In this document: piece by piece, positions 1-7,634 of the stretch | How the letters are laid out: the number at the start of each line of letters is the position of its first letter | How positions within the stretch are numbered: position 1 is the stretch's first letter | Position numbers and translations under genes: made by a program | Source: Chitinophaga pinensis DSM 2588 | Lineage (GTDB): Bacteria > Bacteroidota > Bacteroidia > Chitinophagales > Chitinophagaceae | DNA length: 64,000 nucleotides | Reading direction: 5' to 3' | NCBI RefSeq assembly: GCF_000024005.1 | Contig: NC_013132.1 | Coordinates: 5,946,001 to 6,010,000, forward strand | Notes under the pieces: generated by a model | Database searches by the model: none | The model's input: the letters and a program-made list of their open reading frames with translations, nothing else | Told to the model about the DNA's origin: nothing

Positions 1-213
1 AGGTAAAATCAATTAGCTTTTAGGGATAGCTGTAGGACACCTACAGACTCTGCTATAAAGGTACGAATATTCTTTTTATTGTATTAGTTATTTTTCGTGT
101 TCATTTAATCTGTAATGTGCAGATATTTAATAGTCAGCCTACTGGCGGGAATAGCAAATTGTCAGGATAAAAAATCCGGACATTTTCACTAACTATTCAG
201 CGGAAAAATTTAC

Positions 214-777
214 TTATATAAGTAAGAAATCACAGGTTGTCTGATTACCAGGAATATCATTCGCAGCAATGACGATCCTGGTACCTGGAAGACTACTGTT
301 AGCCGCTTTACAGGTATATGCCCATTCTGTACTACCGGCGACTGCCCTTCCTGTTTCCAGCACGGTACTATCTGCTGCGATGATCATTACTTCCACTGAA
401 TCGAGTTGCACAACATCTCTTGCCTGTATGTAAATAACGTTCCCCGCTTCTCCTTTATAATGGTCAGTAAAAATGTCCCGGATTTCGGGGAATGAATGCG
501 CGTCTTTACACAATAAGGTATAGGCGTTCTTTTTACGTTTCTTTGCGATCTCCTGGTAGACAGCTTTCTTCTCCGGATCCTTCCATGCAGCCGTCGCCAA
601 TTTTGTTGCAATTCTGAATCGCTCTAACACGGCTGTTTGTTTACGGGTAGGCGGTGTGGTGCTCCTCCCTCTTTTCCGGCCTACAACCGTTTTGCCGTTT
701 ACCTGGCGGATGGTCAGCTGATCGCCGATAGAGCCGCTCAACCCCATCAGGAGTATGTTATTTCTATTGATTGCCAT
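214..777 (-). CDS. Conserved protein of unrecognised family, paralogue A
   Basis: I do not recognise this 187-aa protein. The frame is open further upstream, but the start at 777 is preferred because it begins MAINRNN, aligning with the MAIVKDN start of the neighbour at 839-1405. The N-terminal third holds the pattern GxSGxIGxxxTxRxxxGKTVVGxKRG, followed by a basic helical stretch ending near KKAVYQEIAKK. The C-terminal half looks like a small beta domain ending in xxANDIPGNQ. The two neighbours are clear paralogues, so this is a local tandem duplication. No signal peptide or membrane segment is visible. Function is unknown. Confidence 0.7.
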   Translation of the reverse strand: MAINRNNILLMGLSGSIGDQLTIRQVNGKTVVGRKRGRSTTPPTRKQTAVLERFRIATKLATAAWKDPEKKAVYQEIAKKRKKNAYTLLCKDAHSFPEIRDIFTDHYKGEAGNVIYIQARDVVQLDSVEVMIIAADSTVLETGRAVAGSTEWAYTCKAANSSLPGTRIVIAANDIPGNQTTCDFLLI

Positions 778-838
778 GATAATTGTTTTTAGGTTTTTAA
801 TAGCATCCCGGCCTGTGACCGGGATGCTGTTTGTGGAT

Positions 839-1405
839 TTAGGAGATGGTAATCTCCTGGGAGCCTTTATTGCCCGGAACATCGGTTGCTTCTACACGAA
901 TGACGGTACCTGTCAATGCAGCATTGGCTGCTGTTACGGAATACTTCCAGTAACGTTTATGGTCATCCGGTAATGCGTCACCGCTTTCCAGTTCGACGCC
1001 GGCCTGTGATAAAATAGTCACTTTCACGCCTACCGGTGGTAACACATCGTGTGCGTTGATAGTGATACTATCGCCTGTTTGTCCTTTGTATGCGCTGGTA
1101 TCGATCAGCCTTATCACCGGTGGTAATGCAGCATCTCTGAATGCAGCGTTAAACGCAGACTGTCCGCCTTTCGCCGCTTTCTGATAAGCTGCTTTCAATA
1201 CAGGGTCCTGTATGGCGTTCTTTGCGAACGTTGCAGCATCAGTGAACCTGTTTTGTACGGCCAGTTGTTCTTCTGTCGGCGGTAAGCTGTTTGGTCCGCG
1301 TTTGACGCCTACGATTGTTTTTCCTTTACGAATACTCAGTGTCATTTTCTTTCCGATAGTACCGGATACACCGGTCGTGAAAATGTTATCCTTGACGATT
1401 GCCAT
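839..1405 (-). CDS. Conserved protein of unrecognised family, paralogue B
   Basis: This 188-aa protein is a full-length paralogue of the product of 214-777. Both share the N-terminal GVSGTIGKKMTxSxRKGKT module, a central helical part ending in KAAYQKAAKGG, and a C-terminal beta-like domain ending in EATDVPGNKG. It lies 61 bases upstream of paralogue A on the same strand, so the two may be co-transcribed. A strong hairpin at 1443-1514 precedes it and a LytTR regulator lies further upstream. Cytoplasmic by default, since no export signal is visible. Function unknown. Confidence 0.75.
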   Translation of the reverse strand: MAIVKDNIFTTGVSGTIGKKMTLSIRKGKTIVGVKRGPNSLPPTEEQLAVQNRFTDAATFAKNAIQDPVLKAAYQKAAKGGQSAFNAAFRDAALPPVIRLIDTSAYKGQTGDSITINAHDVLPPVGVKVTILSQAGVELESGDALPDDHKRYWKYSVTAANAALTGTVIRVEATDVPGNKGSQEITIS

Positions 1406-1442
1406 AATGTTCCTTTTTTAAATGAAAAACAGATTTACATCA

Positions 1443-1514
1443 CAATCGTGGTCAACAGTCGCAACCGGAGGCGCCCCTCTCCTGTTGCAGGCGCAGTACT
1501 GTTGATTGCGATTG
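1443..1514. other. 72-nt nested imperfect hairpin
   Basis: Four nested complementary arms are visible: CAATCG (1443-1448) with CGATTG (1509-1514), CAACAGT (1453-1459) with ACTGTTG (1498-1504), GCAAC (1461-1465) with GTTGC (1484-1488), and GGAG (1467-1470) with CTCC (1479-1482). A 9-nt bulge lies on one side. It sits between the LytTR gene and paralogue B, both read leftward. It could be a leader structure, a small RNA or a terminator; no T-run follows on the minus strand. Confidence 0.5.
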
Positions 1515-1615
1515 CTGAGACAATATTAGCAAGGATTTCGACTCACTTTCAGGCAATGTATCCGGACGCGGGAAAAGTTTTCACGAGCGCCTGAATTTGT
1601 GTGATGAGCGTATGG

Positions 1616-1978
1616 CTATAATTGTTTAAAACAGGCAAATACCTGTTTTTTACAACGTTCGCTCAAGGGTATTGTATGACCATTCTTCATTATAATTTCT
1701 CCTTCCTTCGTTTTCTCTCCATCTCTTTCAGTAGCAATACTCCTTCCGACACTGTCAATGTGCCGGATGGAGACGATGTAATTTCTGTGTGTGCGGACGA
1801 AATCTTCGGGAGGAAGGTGTGCTTTAAATTCGGTCAGACTGTATCGGGCGGGTATAATGCGGTTGTTAACAAGCGTCAGTTTAATATAATTAGCATCGAC
1901 AGTGACATAAACGATCTCCCTGGGGGAAACCGCCATCCGGCTGCCGTCTTTTGTGATAATTAAAAAAGGTTGTTCCAT
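1616..1978 (-). CDS. LytTR-type DNA-binding protein, stand-alone
   Basis: About 120 aa consisting almost entirely of a LytTR DNA-binding domain. The family signature FVRTHRNYIVSIRHI is present, preceded by the EIVYVxxDxNYIKLTL strand and followed by GHTIPLSERCKKQV. No receiver domain is fused and no histidine kinase is adjacent, so it is a solo regulator. I chose the start at 1978 (MEQPF); an in-frame ATG at 1990 would add four residues. LytTR proteins bind paired direct repeats upstream of their targets. The two paralogues downstream are the obvious candidate targets, by proximity only. Confidence 0.85.
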   Translation of the reverse strand: MEQPFLIITKDGSRMAVSPREIVYVTVDANYIKLTLVNNRIIPARYSLTEFKAHLPPEDFVRTHRNYIVSIRHIDSVGRSIATERDGEKTKEGEIIMKNGHTIPLSERCKKQVFACFKQL

Positions 1979-2280
1979 CGGATATAGCAAATCGGTTAAC
2001 TAAAATGAATGAATAACTGGAATAGTGCGGTGGGAGGAGCTGTAAGGCACTAAGTCGGGCTGGTAGGACCTGTAGTCGGGAGAGAAGGGATAGGAAGGAT
2101 TGACTAGTTACGGGATAGTAATGGCGATTAACAACAATGGTGTTGATAGGGAAGTTTTTCATATAAATTCTGATTTGGCAATGAATGCGTAACAGTTTTG
2201 GTCTGCGTAGATTAACAGTATACAAGTTAATGAAAAATAGGCATTTAACCAGCGGATTTTCTCACTAAAATAGTCTGACT

Positions 2281-2337
2281 ATACTTATTCTCCGTTAGTG
2301 CTACGACGGCAAGGCAGCACTAAGGTATAGTAAGTAT
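2281..2337. repeat. Nested inverted repeats in a non-coding gap
   Basis: ATACTTA (2281-2287) pairs with TAAGTAT (2331-2337), and inside it TTAGTGCT (2295-2302) pairs with AGCACTAA (2316-2323). The 9-mer TCTGACTAT occurs on both sides of the structure. The gap 2226-2491 holds no convincing gene. The structure could terminate transcription entering from paralogue C, or be a protein-binding site. Confidence 0.4.
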
Positions 2338-2491
2338 TATCTGACTATCAAAGGAATAAAAAACAGGAAGATTTGTTGCGCTGCGTAGGGTCTTCAGTGG
2401 GATATTGACTATAATAAATGAGGTTATTTCCGGTCGGAGTGGTTGGGGTAGTGTATCATTAGCAGGGGGCGCACCTGCCAGATGAAACGGA

Positions 2492-2779
2492 CTATTTTTG
2501 CATATAATCCTTAATAGCGCTGTGATAAACAGAGCAACCCGGATGCGCTTTATAAGCGGCTTTACGTACGGGATCTTTCACTATCTCCTGCGCATACTTC
2601 ACGGCCTGAGCAAAGCGTGATTTTCCCTGCACCTGCAAAGGCGACGGTTTCACATTGCTCATATCGGGATACTTACTTAAAAAGTATTTACCCTTTCTTC
2701 TTCTGATGACAAATTTCTTGTCTGATAATTGTTTGCTCACCTTTATCCCGGTGAATAAGGGATTGTTTGTTTCTGCCAT
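2492..2779 (-). CDS. Short paralogue C (N-terminal module only)
   Basis: This 95-aa protein matches only the first half of the products of 214-777 and 839-1405. It shares the GIKVSKQLSDKKFVIRRRKGK segment and the helical KYAQEIVKDPVRKAAYKAH segment, then stops at DYMQK where the others continue into the beta-like domain. It may be a natural one-domain form or a truncated copy. A box CAAAATTA at 2793-2800 reads TAATTTTG on the minus strand, matching the Bacteroidota -7 consensus, although no clear -33 box is seen. Confidence 0.65.
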   Translation of the reverse strand: MAETNNPLFTGIKVSKQLSDKKFVIRRRKGKYFLSKYPDMSNVKPSPLQVQGKSRFAQAVKYAQEIVKDPVRKAAYKAHPGCSVYHSAIKDYMQK

Positions 2780-2891
2780 AGTGTTTTTTGGGCAAAATTA
2801 GGAGATTTGAGGTTGCGGGTTTTACGTAATTTTGACGGGAATTTTAAGCCATAAATGATATCTTGTCTATTCATATCAATAAACCAGGAAG

Positions 2892-3164
2892 ATGTACTAC
2901 GATGATCTGGTAATGAATTTTAAAAACGAGGGACAGGAAACGCTCTATATTATCATTGATCCTCCGGTATGGGAGTTCGACTTAGCGCCAGGGGAAGCAT
3001 TGCAATTCAGAATCGTGGATTATCATCGGAGTGCAGCAGGGAACAATATCATGGACATACGATATTCAAGTCCTGATTGTATTAATATTGATATCCTTTA
3101 CCCACTTGAACTCCGGGTGTTTTACCGGGGAGAGGATATTAAAATATGGAGCGCCAGCCGCTGA
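2892..3164 (+). CDS. Hypothetical protein, 90 aa
   Basis: A small acidic protein with alternating hydrophobic residues, suggesting an all-beta fold. I recognise no family. A purine-rich CCAGGAAG lies just before the ATG. It is convergent with the gene at 3165-3596, and the two stop codons abut with no spacer. Its place at the edge of the toxin/immunity island makes an immunity role possible but unproven. Confidence 0.55.
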   Translation: MYYDDLVMNFKNEGQETLYIIIDPPVWEFDLAPGEALQFRIVDYHRSAAGNNIMDIRYSSPDCINIDILYPLELRVFYRGEDIKIWSASR

Positions 3165-3596
3165 TTAAGACCTATTACGGGAGGCGACAGATTTATTTAC
3201 AATTCTTCTTGTGCGGTGCGCCAAATGCTGAGGCAAACGTGATGTAATAGTCCGGTCCTGCAAAACATTGATTGCTTCTTCACTTAGTGAAACATTGATG
3301 CTGTCATCAAGTAAGAACCTGAATACAAGTTCGACCCAATAGGGCGTGCCTTTTTCACACAGGAGGAATACCAGTATTTCGCTTACAGGGAAAACTTCTT
3401 CAATCTTATATCTTTCATCGACGATTCCGCCCAGGATTTCCGTTACGGGTAGTTCGAATATATATAGTAGTCTTATTAAAGAAGACCAATCTGCTAAGTC
3501 TCCTGTGTAATCATGTTTCGTGAGTAACATCTTTCCTGCATGTCGGCAGATATATGTTGCTGGTTCCTGTGAATAGAGTTTAATGTAGTCGGTCAT
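3165..3596 (-). CDS. Hypothetical protein, 143 aa, candidate immunity protein
   Basis: Unrecognised, predominantly helical protein with many leucines and an arginine-rich tail (HRTRRIVNKSVASRNRS). Its ATG overlaps the stop of a decayed reading frame upstream (3593-3810) in an ATGA arrangement, which points to translational coupling in the ancestral operon. In the island's other cassettes, a small gene follows a toxin tail with the same tight spacing, so I infer a candidate immunity gene. No motif proves it. Confidence 0.5.
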   Translation of the reverse strand: MTDYIKLYSQEPATYICRHAGKMLLTKHDYTGDLADWSSLIRLLYIFELPVTEILGGIVDERYKIEEVFPVSEILVFLLCEKGTPYWVELVFRFLLDDSINVSLSEEAINVLQDRTITSRLPQHLAHRTRRIVNKSVASRNRS

Positions 3597-3810
3597 TTAT
3601 CGGAGATATTGATAACTATATCAGCGTGCTGCTCTTCCTTTTTTGAGTCAAATATGATTTCAAACATAAGACTAATTTCTTAGTGCCGGAGTAACTTTGA
3701 TCGGTGTATGGCTGATGATCATCCAGCTTGTATATTTCTACTGTTTCTTCCCTTTCGGAGAAATATTTATTATATGATTTCCAAAAACTATAAGATACAA
3801 ATATCTCTGA
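3593..3810 (-). pseudogene. Frameshifted remnant of a small protein
   Basis: On the minus strand an open frame runs from a stop at 3811-3813 through residues FWKSYNKYFSEREE and KLDDHQPYTDQSYSG. It loses phase near 3667-3675 and continues in another frame as MFEIIFDSKKEEQHADIVIN to a TGA at 3593-3595. That TGA overlaps the start of the next gene. Joining both frames gives one plausible charged protein of about 70 aa, so a single frameshift is the simplest explanation. It could be the end of a toxin tail or an older immunity gene. Confidence 0.35.
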
Positions 3811-3863
3811 TCATTTTAATTGTACAAAATATTATTGGATGGTTCACTTGTTAGATAATATGA

Positions 3864-3903
3864 AGCTGAATATGATGGCAGATGACTGCCATCATATTCA
3901 GCT
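3864..3903. terminator. Perfect 18-bp hairpin after symE copy 1
   Basis: AGCTGAATATGATGGCAG (3864-3881) is followed by a 4-nt loop and its perfect complement (3886-3903). It ends five bases from the stop of the SymE-like gene at 3909. On the plus strand a T-rich CTTTCTT follows. It is the likely terminator for symE and may act in both directions. Confidence 0.7.
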
Positions 3904-3908
3904 CTTTC

Positions 3909-4121
3909 TTAATTCCGGGTATCTTCATTTACGGCGACTTTTTTCACGACCAGCTTCCCTTTAGCAACAGTAATCTCAATGGGATCTCCCACATTAAAAC
4001 CTGCATCCTCTAACCATAAACCACGCACATTTAGCCACGGCACATTACGCCCTTTTTTCCAGTGATTACTTACTTCCTGATATTGGCCATGCAGCTTGCC
4101 ATGACGGATTGCCTTTGCCAT
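3909..4121 (-). CDS. SymE-like protein, module copy 1
   Basis: This 70-aa basic protein carries the SymE-family core PWLNVRGLWLEDAGFNVGDP followed by IEITVAKGKLVVKK, an AbrB-like swapped-hairpin fold. E. coli SymE is an SOS-induced endoribonuclease-like toxin controlled by the antisense RNA SymR. Here the partner is instead a divergent XRE regulator at 4278-4613. The N-terminal KLHGQYQEVSNHWKKGRxVPWL block is shared with the copies at 14312-14530 and 6506-6640. Whether this Bacteroidota version is toxic is not known from sequence. Confidence 0.8.
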   Translation of the reverse strand: MAKAIRHGKLHGQYQEVSNHWKKGRNVPWLNVRGLWLEDAGFNVGDPIEITVAKGKLVVKKVAVNEDTRN

Positions 4122-4277
4122 AGATGAAAGTTTATTGTTAGTTTTAATGTAACTATCAGTTATAAATATCGCTCATTATGTGGCATTTAGACAAATCTTA
4201 TCAGACTTATTTTCCCTTTTAGTTACTTAAATTCGCGAAACTGAAAACTAATCACACCATTCTATATCCTTTAAGAT

Positions 4278-4613
4278 ATGAACACAGGTAAAATCATTGC
4301 CGATCTCAGAGATAAATTAGCATGGTCGCAAACCGACCTAGCAGATAAAAGCAGCGTATCCAGGGTGATGATCGGGAAGTATGAACGCGGGGAAGCCGTA
4401 CCGTCCATTGATGCTGCTAAAAGGATTGCAGATGCGCTGGGGGTTAGTCTGGACTACCTGGTAGGTGAAGGGATAAATGCCCGGTTTGATAAAAAGACGC
4501 TGAAGCGGCTGGAAGAACTTGAGTTGCTGGAAGAGGATAAGAAACGGATACTCTATGATCTGATTGATACGTATATCAGAGATGCGAAAGCCAGAAAGGC
4601 ATATGCGCAATAA
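4278..4613 (+). CDS. XRE-family regulator, module copy 1
   Basis: This 111-aa protein has an N-terminal Cro/CI-type helix-turn-helix (LAWSQTDLADKSSVSRVMIGKYERG) at about residues 13-60. A DYLVGEG hinge follows, then a C-terminal helix ending in YIRDAKARKAYAQ. The C-terminal motif RDAKARxAY is shared with the two other XRE proteins in the window, although the body is clearly diverged. It is divergent from the SymE-like gene with a 156-bp shared promoter region, the geometry of a repressor controlling both directions. Likely an antitoxin-like or module repressor; inferred. Confidence 0.85.
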   Translation: MNTGKIIADLRDKLAWSQTDLADKSSVSRVMIGKYERGEAVPSIDAAKRIADALGVSLDYLVGEGINARFDKKTLKRLEELELLEEDKKRILYDLIDTYIRDAKARKAYAQ

Positions 4614-4786
4614 CTAGTTCAGTAATCTGATATTTAACCGGCTTATCATATTCATCAATCAGGATTACAACACCTCCATGTATGTTTGCTCTTTGATTTT
4701 CCCTATGCAAACATAAACAACCCGATTGCGGGAAAATTGATCTATGGTAATAAGCAAAATCTGGTTATTACCGACAAAATATTAGG

Positions 4787-5197
4787 CTAATATTCCTGGG
4801 TTCTAAAAAAATCACCTCGCCATCTGAGCCAATACTCCCACTGCTCGTCGACAGTTGCTATCATACTCAGATCGTCGGTTGGATCAAAAATAAAACATAG
4901 GTCTTCTCTGGCTCCTGGCTTTCCCATTTCAAGTTTATATGCCTTAAAACTGGTTGCCATAAAACTTGAAGGATAAACATCTAACCTTGATCCTTTACAC
5001 AAAATCCTGATACCTTGGGGTTCCAGTATACGCCTTAACGATATCAGCGCAAAAAATGGATAGTCTTCCTCCAATTCAATATGAATATCCTGCGTATCGA
5101 ATTTCAACTGGATTTTTCCATGGCCGCTAGCGATCGATATAACAGCATCTAAATAAACCGAACCGTTATGACACATTAATGGATATTGTTTCATCAT
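4787..5197 (-). CDS. Hypothetical protein, candidate immunity for decayed Rhs tail
   Basis: A 136-aa protein with no recognised family, mixed alpha/beta in appearance, with a tryptophan-rich end (WEYWLRWRGDFF). Two ATG codons lie in tandem at the start (5197 and 5194). It follows the decayed toxin tail that ends at 5237 by about 40 bases, on the same strand, which is where an immunity gene lies in Rhs cassettes. The role is inferred from position. Confidence 0.5.
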   Translation of the reverse strand: MMKQYPLMCHNGSVYLDAVISIASGHGKIQLKFDTQDIHIELEEDYPFFALISLRRILEPQGIRILCKGSRLDVYPSSFMATSFKAYKLEMGKPGAREDLCFIFDPTDDLSMIATVDEQWEYWLRWRGDFFRTQEY

Positions 5198-5236
5198 CTT
5201 TTGTTTTTACTATCTCCGCCTGAAATGCTAATGCCA

Positions 5237-5727
5237 CTAATAGCATCTGACTATTCCACCTTTTACCGTTACAATTTCTTTAACGTCCATAGGTAGTTTA
5301 TAATCTTTGCTCCATGTAATATTGAACATATTAGATACCAGGTATTGAATATATTTCCCTTCGACTGAGGTCAATTTTATTTTATTCCCTTGGCAGGACT
5401 GTATATGTCTAATAAACTCCTGAGGAATTTTTAGCTGAGGGTATTTTCTCAGACAATAACAATAGTAGGCCCCACTCCAAACCGTCTATATCAATACCAT
5501 CAATAGGTCTATTACTTGCGAACTGATACGGTGTTAATTCCGGGTATTTCTGCGTCAGTGGGTCTATTGATAAGAACTTACCAACTCTCGGATCATACAC
5601 CCTCATACCATAATCCTGCTGATTCCACTCCTTTGATTTCGTTGTCGTCCTTCCCATTGAACCCATAACGATAAGCCCCACTACTAAACGCTCTCCTCAG
5701 ACATCAACTTCCAAATGAATCGAAAAA
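5237..5727 (-). pseudogene. Orphan Rhs core plus toxin tail, multiply frameshifted
   Basis: Minus-strand homology to the Rhs core starts near 5727 and shows, in order, [20 protein letters not shown], then [19 protein letters not shown], then IDPLTQKYPELTPYQFAS and DIDGLEWG. The first two blocks are in different frames. After DGLEWG the frame changes again into a tail reading RKYPQLKIPQEFIRHIQ and ending KGGIVRCY at a TAG at 5237-5239. At least three phase changes show it is dead. It is the oldest-looking displaced C-terminal cassette in the island. The tail's toxin type is not recognisable. Confidence 0.7.
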
Positions 5728-5907
5728 CTAATCCATGGACATTTACTTCTCAATACAAGAACTGCATAAAACCAGTCTATTATATCACGAGCCGTTACCG
5801 ACACATTCAGTACCTATAGTCCTTATTCAGTATATTAAACATGTTTTAACTTCTAAGTGCACGAAAGGAATAAACTATAAATAACTATTATGAATATAAA
5901 ATTTATC

Positions 5908-5953
5908 AAAAAAGGAATGCCCAGCCTCTCTAGGGACCAGGCATTCCTTTTTT
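5908..5953 (-). terminator. Rho-independent terminator
   Basis: AAAAAAGGAATGCC (5908-5921) pairs with GGCATTCCTTTTTT (5940-5953) around an 18-nt loop. It directly follows the stop of the candidate immunity gene at 5963 and has T/A-rich flanks in both directions. The rest of the gap 5728-5962 shows nothing I can name. Confidence 0.8.
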
Positions 5954-5962
5954 ATAACATGG

Positions 5963-6343
5963 TTACTTATTCTCCTCGAATCCCTCACCATTCTCACCAG
6001 ATGAGATAAATCCAAATATTTTGTCACAATCTATAGAGGTAAAAAAAAGTAGAAGTCCCCCATCAATCTTGAAGATATGAATCAATATCCGTTCACCTTC
6101 ATAACTACACAAATTCTCAAGTACCTCGTCGAACTCTTTTAAATGATTCAATGTACGTTGCCCTAAATCACGTCTAATTTTATACACGTTATAAGCATGA
6201 TCACGATCGAATTCGTGTACTTTATAGCTTATAGCTGCTTTTAAAACTTTAAAAGGTTTAGTATTATTCTCAAATTGAAACGCAATCAAACCAAGCAATT
6301 TGGCGAATAAATCATTCTCGTTATTTAGTGTTTCTTGCTTCAT
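5963..6343 (-). CDS. Candidate immunity protein, 126 aa
   Basis: I chose the ATG at 6343 (MKQETLNNE); the frame continues upstream without a stop, but that part corresponds to a remnant toxin tail. The protein is helical in its first half and has a hydrophobic strand GGLLLFFTSIDCDKIFGF near the end. No family is recognised. Its start overlaps by 23 bases the end of a toxin tail in another frame (stop at 6321-6323), the coupling expected for a toxin/immunity pair. A terminator follows. Confidence 0.55.
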   Translation of the reverse strand: MKQETLNNENDLFAKLLGLIAFQFENNTKPFKVLKAAISYKVHEFDRDHAYNVYKIRRDLGQRTLNHLKEFDEVLENLCSYEGERILIHIFKIDGGLLLFFTSIDCDKIFGFISSGENGEGFEENK

Positions 6344-6505
6344 GTTCTTTATTATTACCTTGTGGCGTTGTACCGGAAGCTTTAACATCTGGTGGCTTAT
6401 ACCGGGTATTGTATTAACGTCTGCACCTAAAACAATACCAGGAACTAAATATTCTGTCTCACCTAAACCATTCCACTCAGAAGGGGCAGGTGTCAACAGA
6501 CTTTC
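6321..6505 (-). pseudogene. Remnant of an Rhs toxin C-terminus
   Basis: Immediately after the truncated symE, a frame opens reading ESLLTPAPSEWNGLGETEYL then VPGIVLGADVNTIPG. A second frame takes over as RYKPPDVKASGTTPQGNN and stops at 6321-6323, overlapping the following candidate immunity gene. No Rhs core precedes it, so only the last 50 or so residues of a toxin survive. The junction with symE suggests a deletion that removed both the symE end and the toxin's N-terminal part. Confidence 0.4.
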
Positions 6506-6640
6506 TTAAATTTTCGTGTAAGAACAACTCCCTCTGAGTTTCCAGAAGGGCACATCACGGCCCCTGTTCCAATGATTACTTAATTCCTGGTAACGACCAT
6601 GTAGTTTTCCCCGACGAAGTGTTTTACTTACAGTTTTCAT
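6506..6640 (-). pseudogene. Truncated SymE-like gene, module copy 2
   Basis: The ATG at 6640 opens a 44-codon frame: MKTVSKTLRRGKLHGRYQEL, then SNHWNRGRDVPFWKLRG, ending SCSYTKI. It matches the first ~32 residues of the intact copy at 14312-14530, then diverges. The conserved LNVRGLWLEEAGFNVGDP core and the whole C-terminus are gone. The divergent promoter region and XRE partner remain intact, so an active regulator is paired with a dead effector. Confidence 0.75.
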
Positions 6641-6669
6641 AAAAATATTTTTTCACAACAGATTTGTTG

Positions 6670-6743
6670 CAAACATAACATATCAATCTTAATCCAACAA
6701 GACTTTTATAGTTTGATTACGCTATTTATGTTTCATAAATTTG
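6670..6743. promoter_or_regulatory. Divergent promoters of XRE/SymE copy 2
   Basis: Rightward: TTTG at 6712-6715, a 20-nt spacer, then TAAATTTG at 6736-6743, an exact match to the Bacteroidota -33/-7 pattern, 37 bases before the XRE start. Leftward: CAAACATA at 6670-6677 reads TATGTTTG, with a TTG about 20 nt upstream, for symE. The XRE protein probably binds between the two. Confidence 0.65.
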
Positions 6744-6780
6744 CACAAACACTATTCTAACCGTTGTTTTTACTACAGAT

Positions 6781-7122
6781 ATGAAGCAGATTACTTTCGG
6801 CAAAAGGCTTACTGAGGTGAGGAAAGACAAAAAACTATCCCAGGACGAGATAGCTAAAAAGGTAGGCGTACATGGGGCCGTCATTGGCAGGTATGAACGC
6901 GATGAAGTAAAACCCTCTATTGAGATGGCCGCCAATATCGCTACCGCACTGGAAGTCTCTTTGGACTACCTCGTTGGTAATACTGACCTACTTCTGGATC
7001 AAACTATCCTTGACAGGATTATGGATATTCAAAAACTAAGTGACCAGGATAAAGCGGATGCCTTTAAACTACTGGATATGTTCCTTCGGGATGCTAAAGC
7101 TAGACACGCTTATCATAAATAA
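6781..7122 (+). CDS. XRE-family regulator, module copy 2
   Basis: 113 aa, nearly identical to the protein at 14672-15016; the only differences I see are one T/A substitution in the AANIATALEV stretch and one missing C-terminal residue. The helix-turn-helix lies at about residues 10-60 (LSQDEIAKKVGVHGAVIGRY) and the C-terminal helix ends in RDAKARHAYHK. The strong conservation beside a truncated symE suggests a recent duplication, gene conversion or selection for the regulator alone. An imperfect hairpin at about 7127-7146 follows. Confidence 0.85.
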   Translation: MKQITFGKRLTEVRKDKKLSQDEIAKKVGVHGAVIGRYERDEVKPSIEMAANIATALEVSLDYLVGNTDLLLDQTILDRIMDIQKLSDQDKADAFKLLDMFLRDAKARHAYHK

Positions 7123-7183
7123 CAAAGGGCCAGCATATGCCAGCCCCTGCAATTTATGATAGTTACTAAACCAGGGATACTAA

Positions 7184-7633
7184 CTATTGTAAAATATTGA
7201 TTGCTGTTTTCATTTTGCTACTGCTTCCTAAGCCTTTTTCATTCGATAAATTACCGCCTAGCCATTCGAGCGCATCATAAATCCAATTTAATTCCATTGA
7301 TACCTCTTTGTATGCATCTAAATAACTATTCAAAATTTTAATAGCTTCATCGCTGGAAGCAGTTAAAACAATTGCCAGTATATAACCCTTTATTTGCTTC
7401 CCATTTATTTCACTAAATAATAACACTTCTAACTGTTTTAAATATTCACTTTTCTTATTTAAAGCAATACAAAAAGAGACCAGTAGTTTTTCTCTCCATC
7501 CTCCGCTAAAATATTCACCGATAATACTCTGATCTATACCTTCACAATATAGCCTTGCAAGTTTTCTAAACTCCTCCGATTCATTTAAATTGAAATTTAT
7601 TAAATGCCTCAATAACGTTTGTTCCGTATACAT
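7184..7633 (-). CDS. Candidate immunity protein for the ADP-ribosyltransferase cassette
   Basis: 150 aa from the ATG at 7633 (MYTEQTLLRHL), which lies one base after the stop of the toxin tail at 7635-7637. The open frame upstream overlaps the toxin and is not needed. The protein is helical and leucine-rich, with repeat-like helical hairpins (LLVSFCIALNKKSEY and YILAIVLTASSDEAI). This resembles the alpha-solenoid-like immunity proteins often found after polymorphic toxins, though I cannot assign a family. The tight spacing strongly implies co-expression with the toxin tail. Confidence 0.65.
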   Translation of the reverse strand: MYTEQTLLRHLINFNLNESEEFRKLARLYCEGIDQSIIGEYFSGGWREKLLVSFCIALNKKSEYLKQLEVLLFSEINGKQIKGYILAIVLTASSDEAIKILNSYLDAYKEVSMELNWIYDALEWLGGNLSNEKGLGSSSKMKTAINILQ

Positions 7634-7634
7634 T

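Noticed and set aside
30-46. CTGTAGG-ACA-CCTACAG hairpin as a terminator
   Set aside because: Only 7 bp, no T-run and no upstream gene in the window to terminate.
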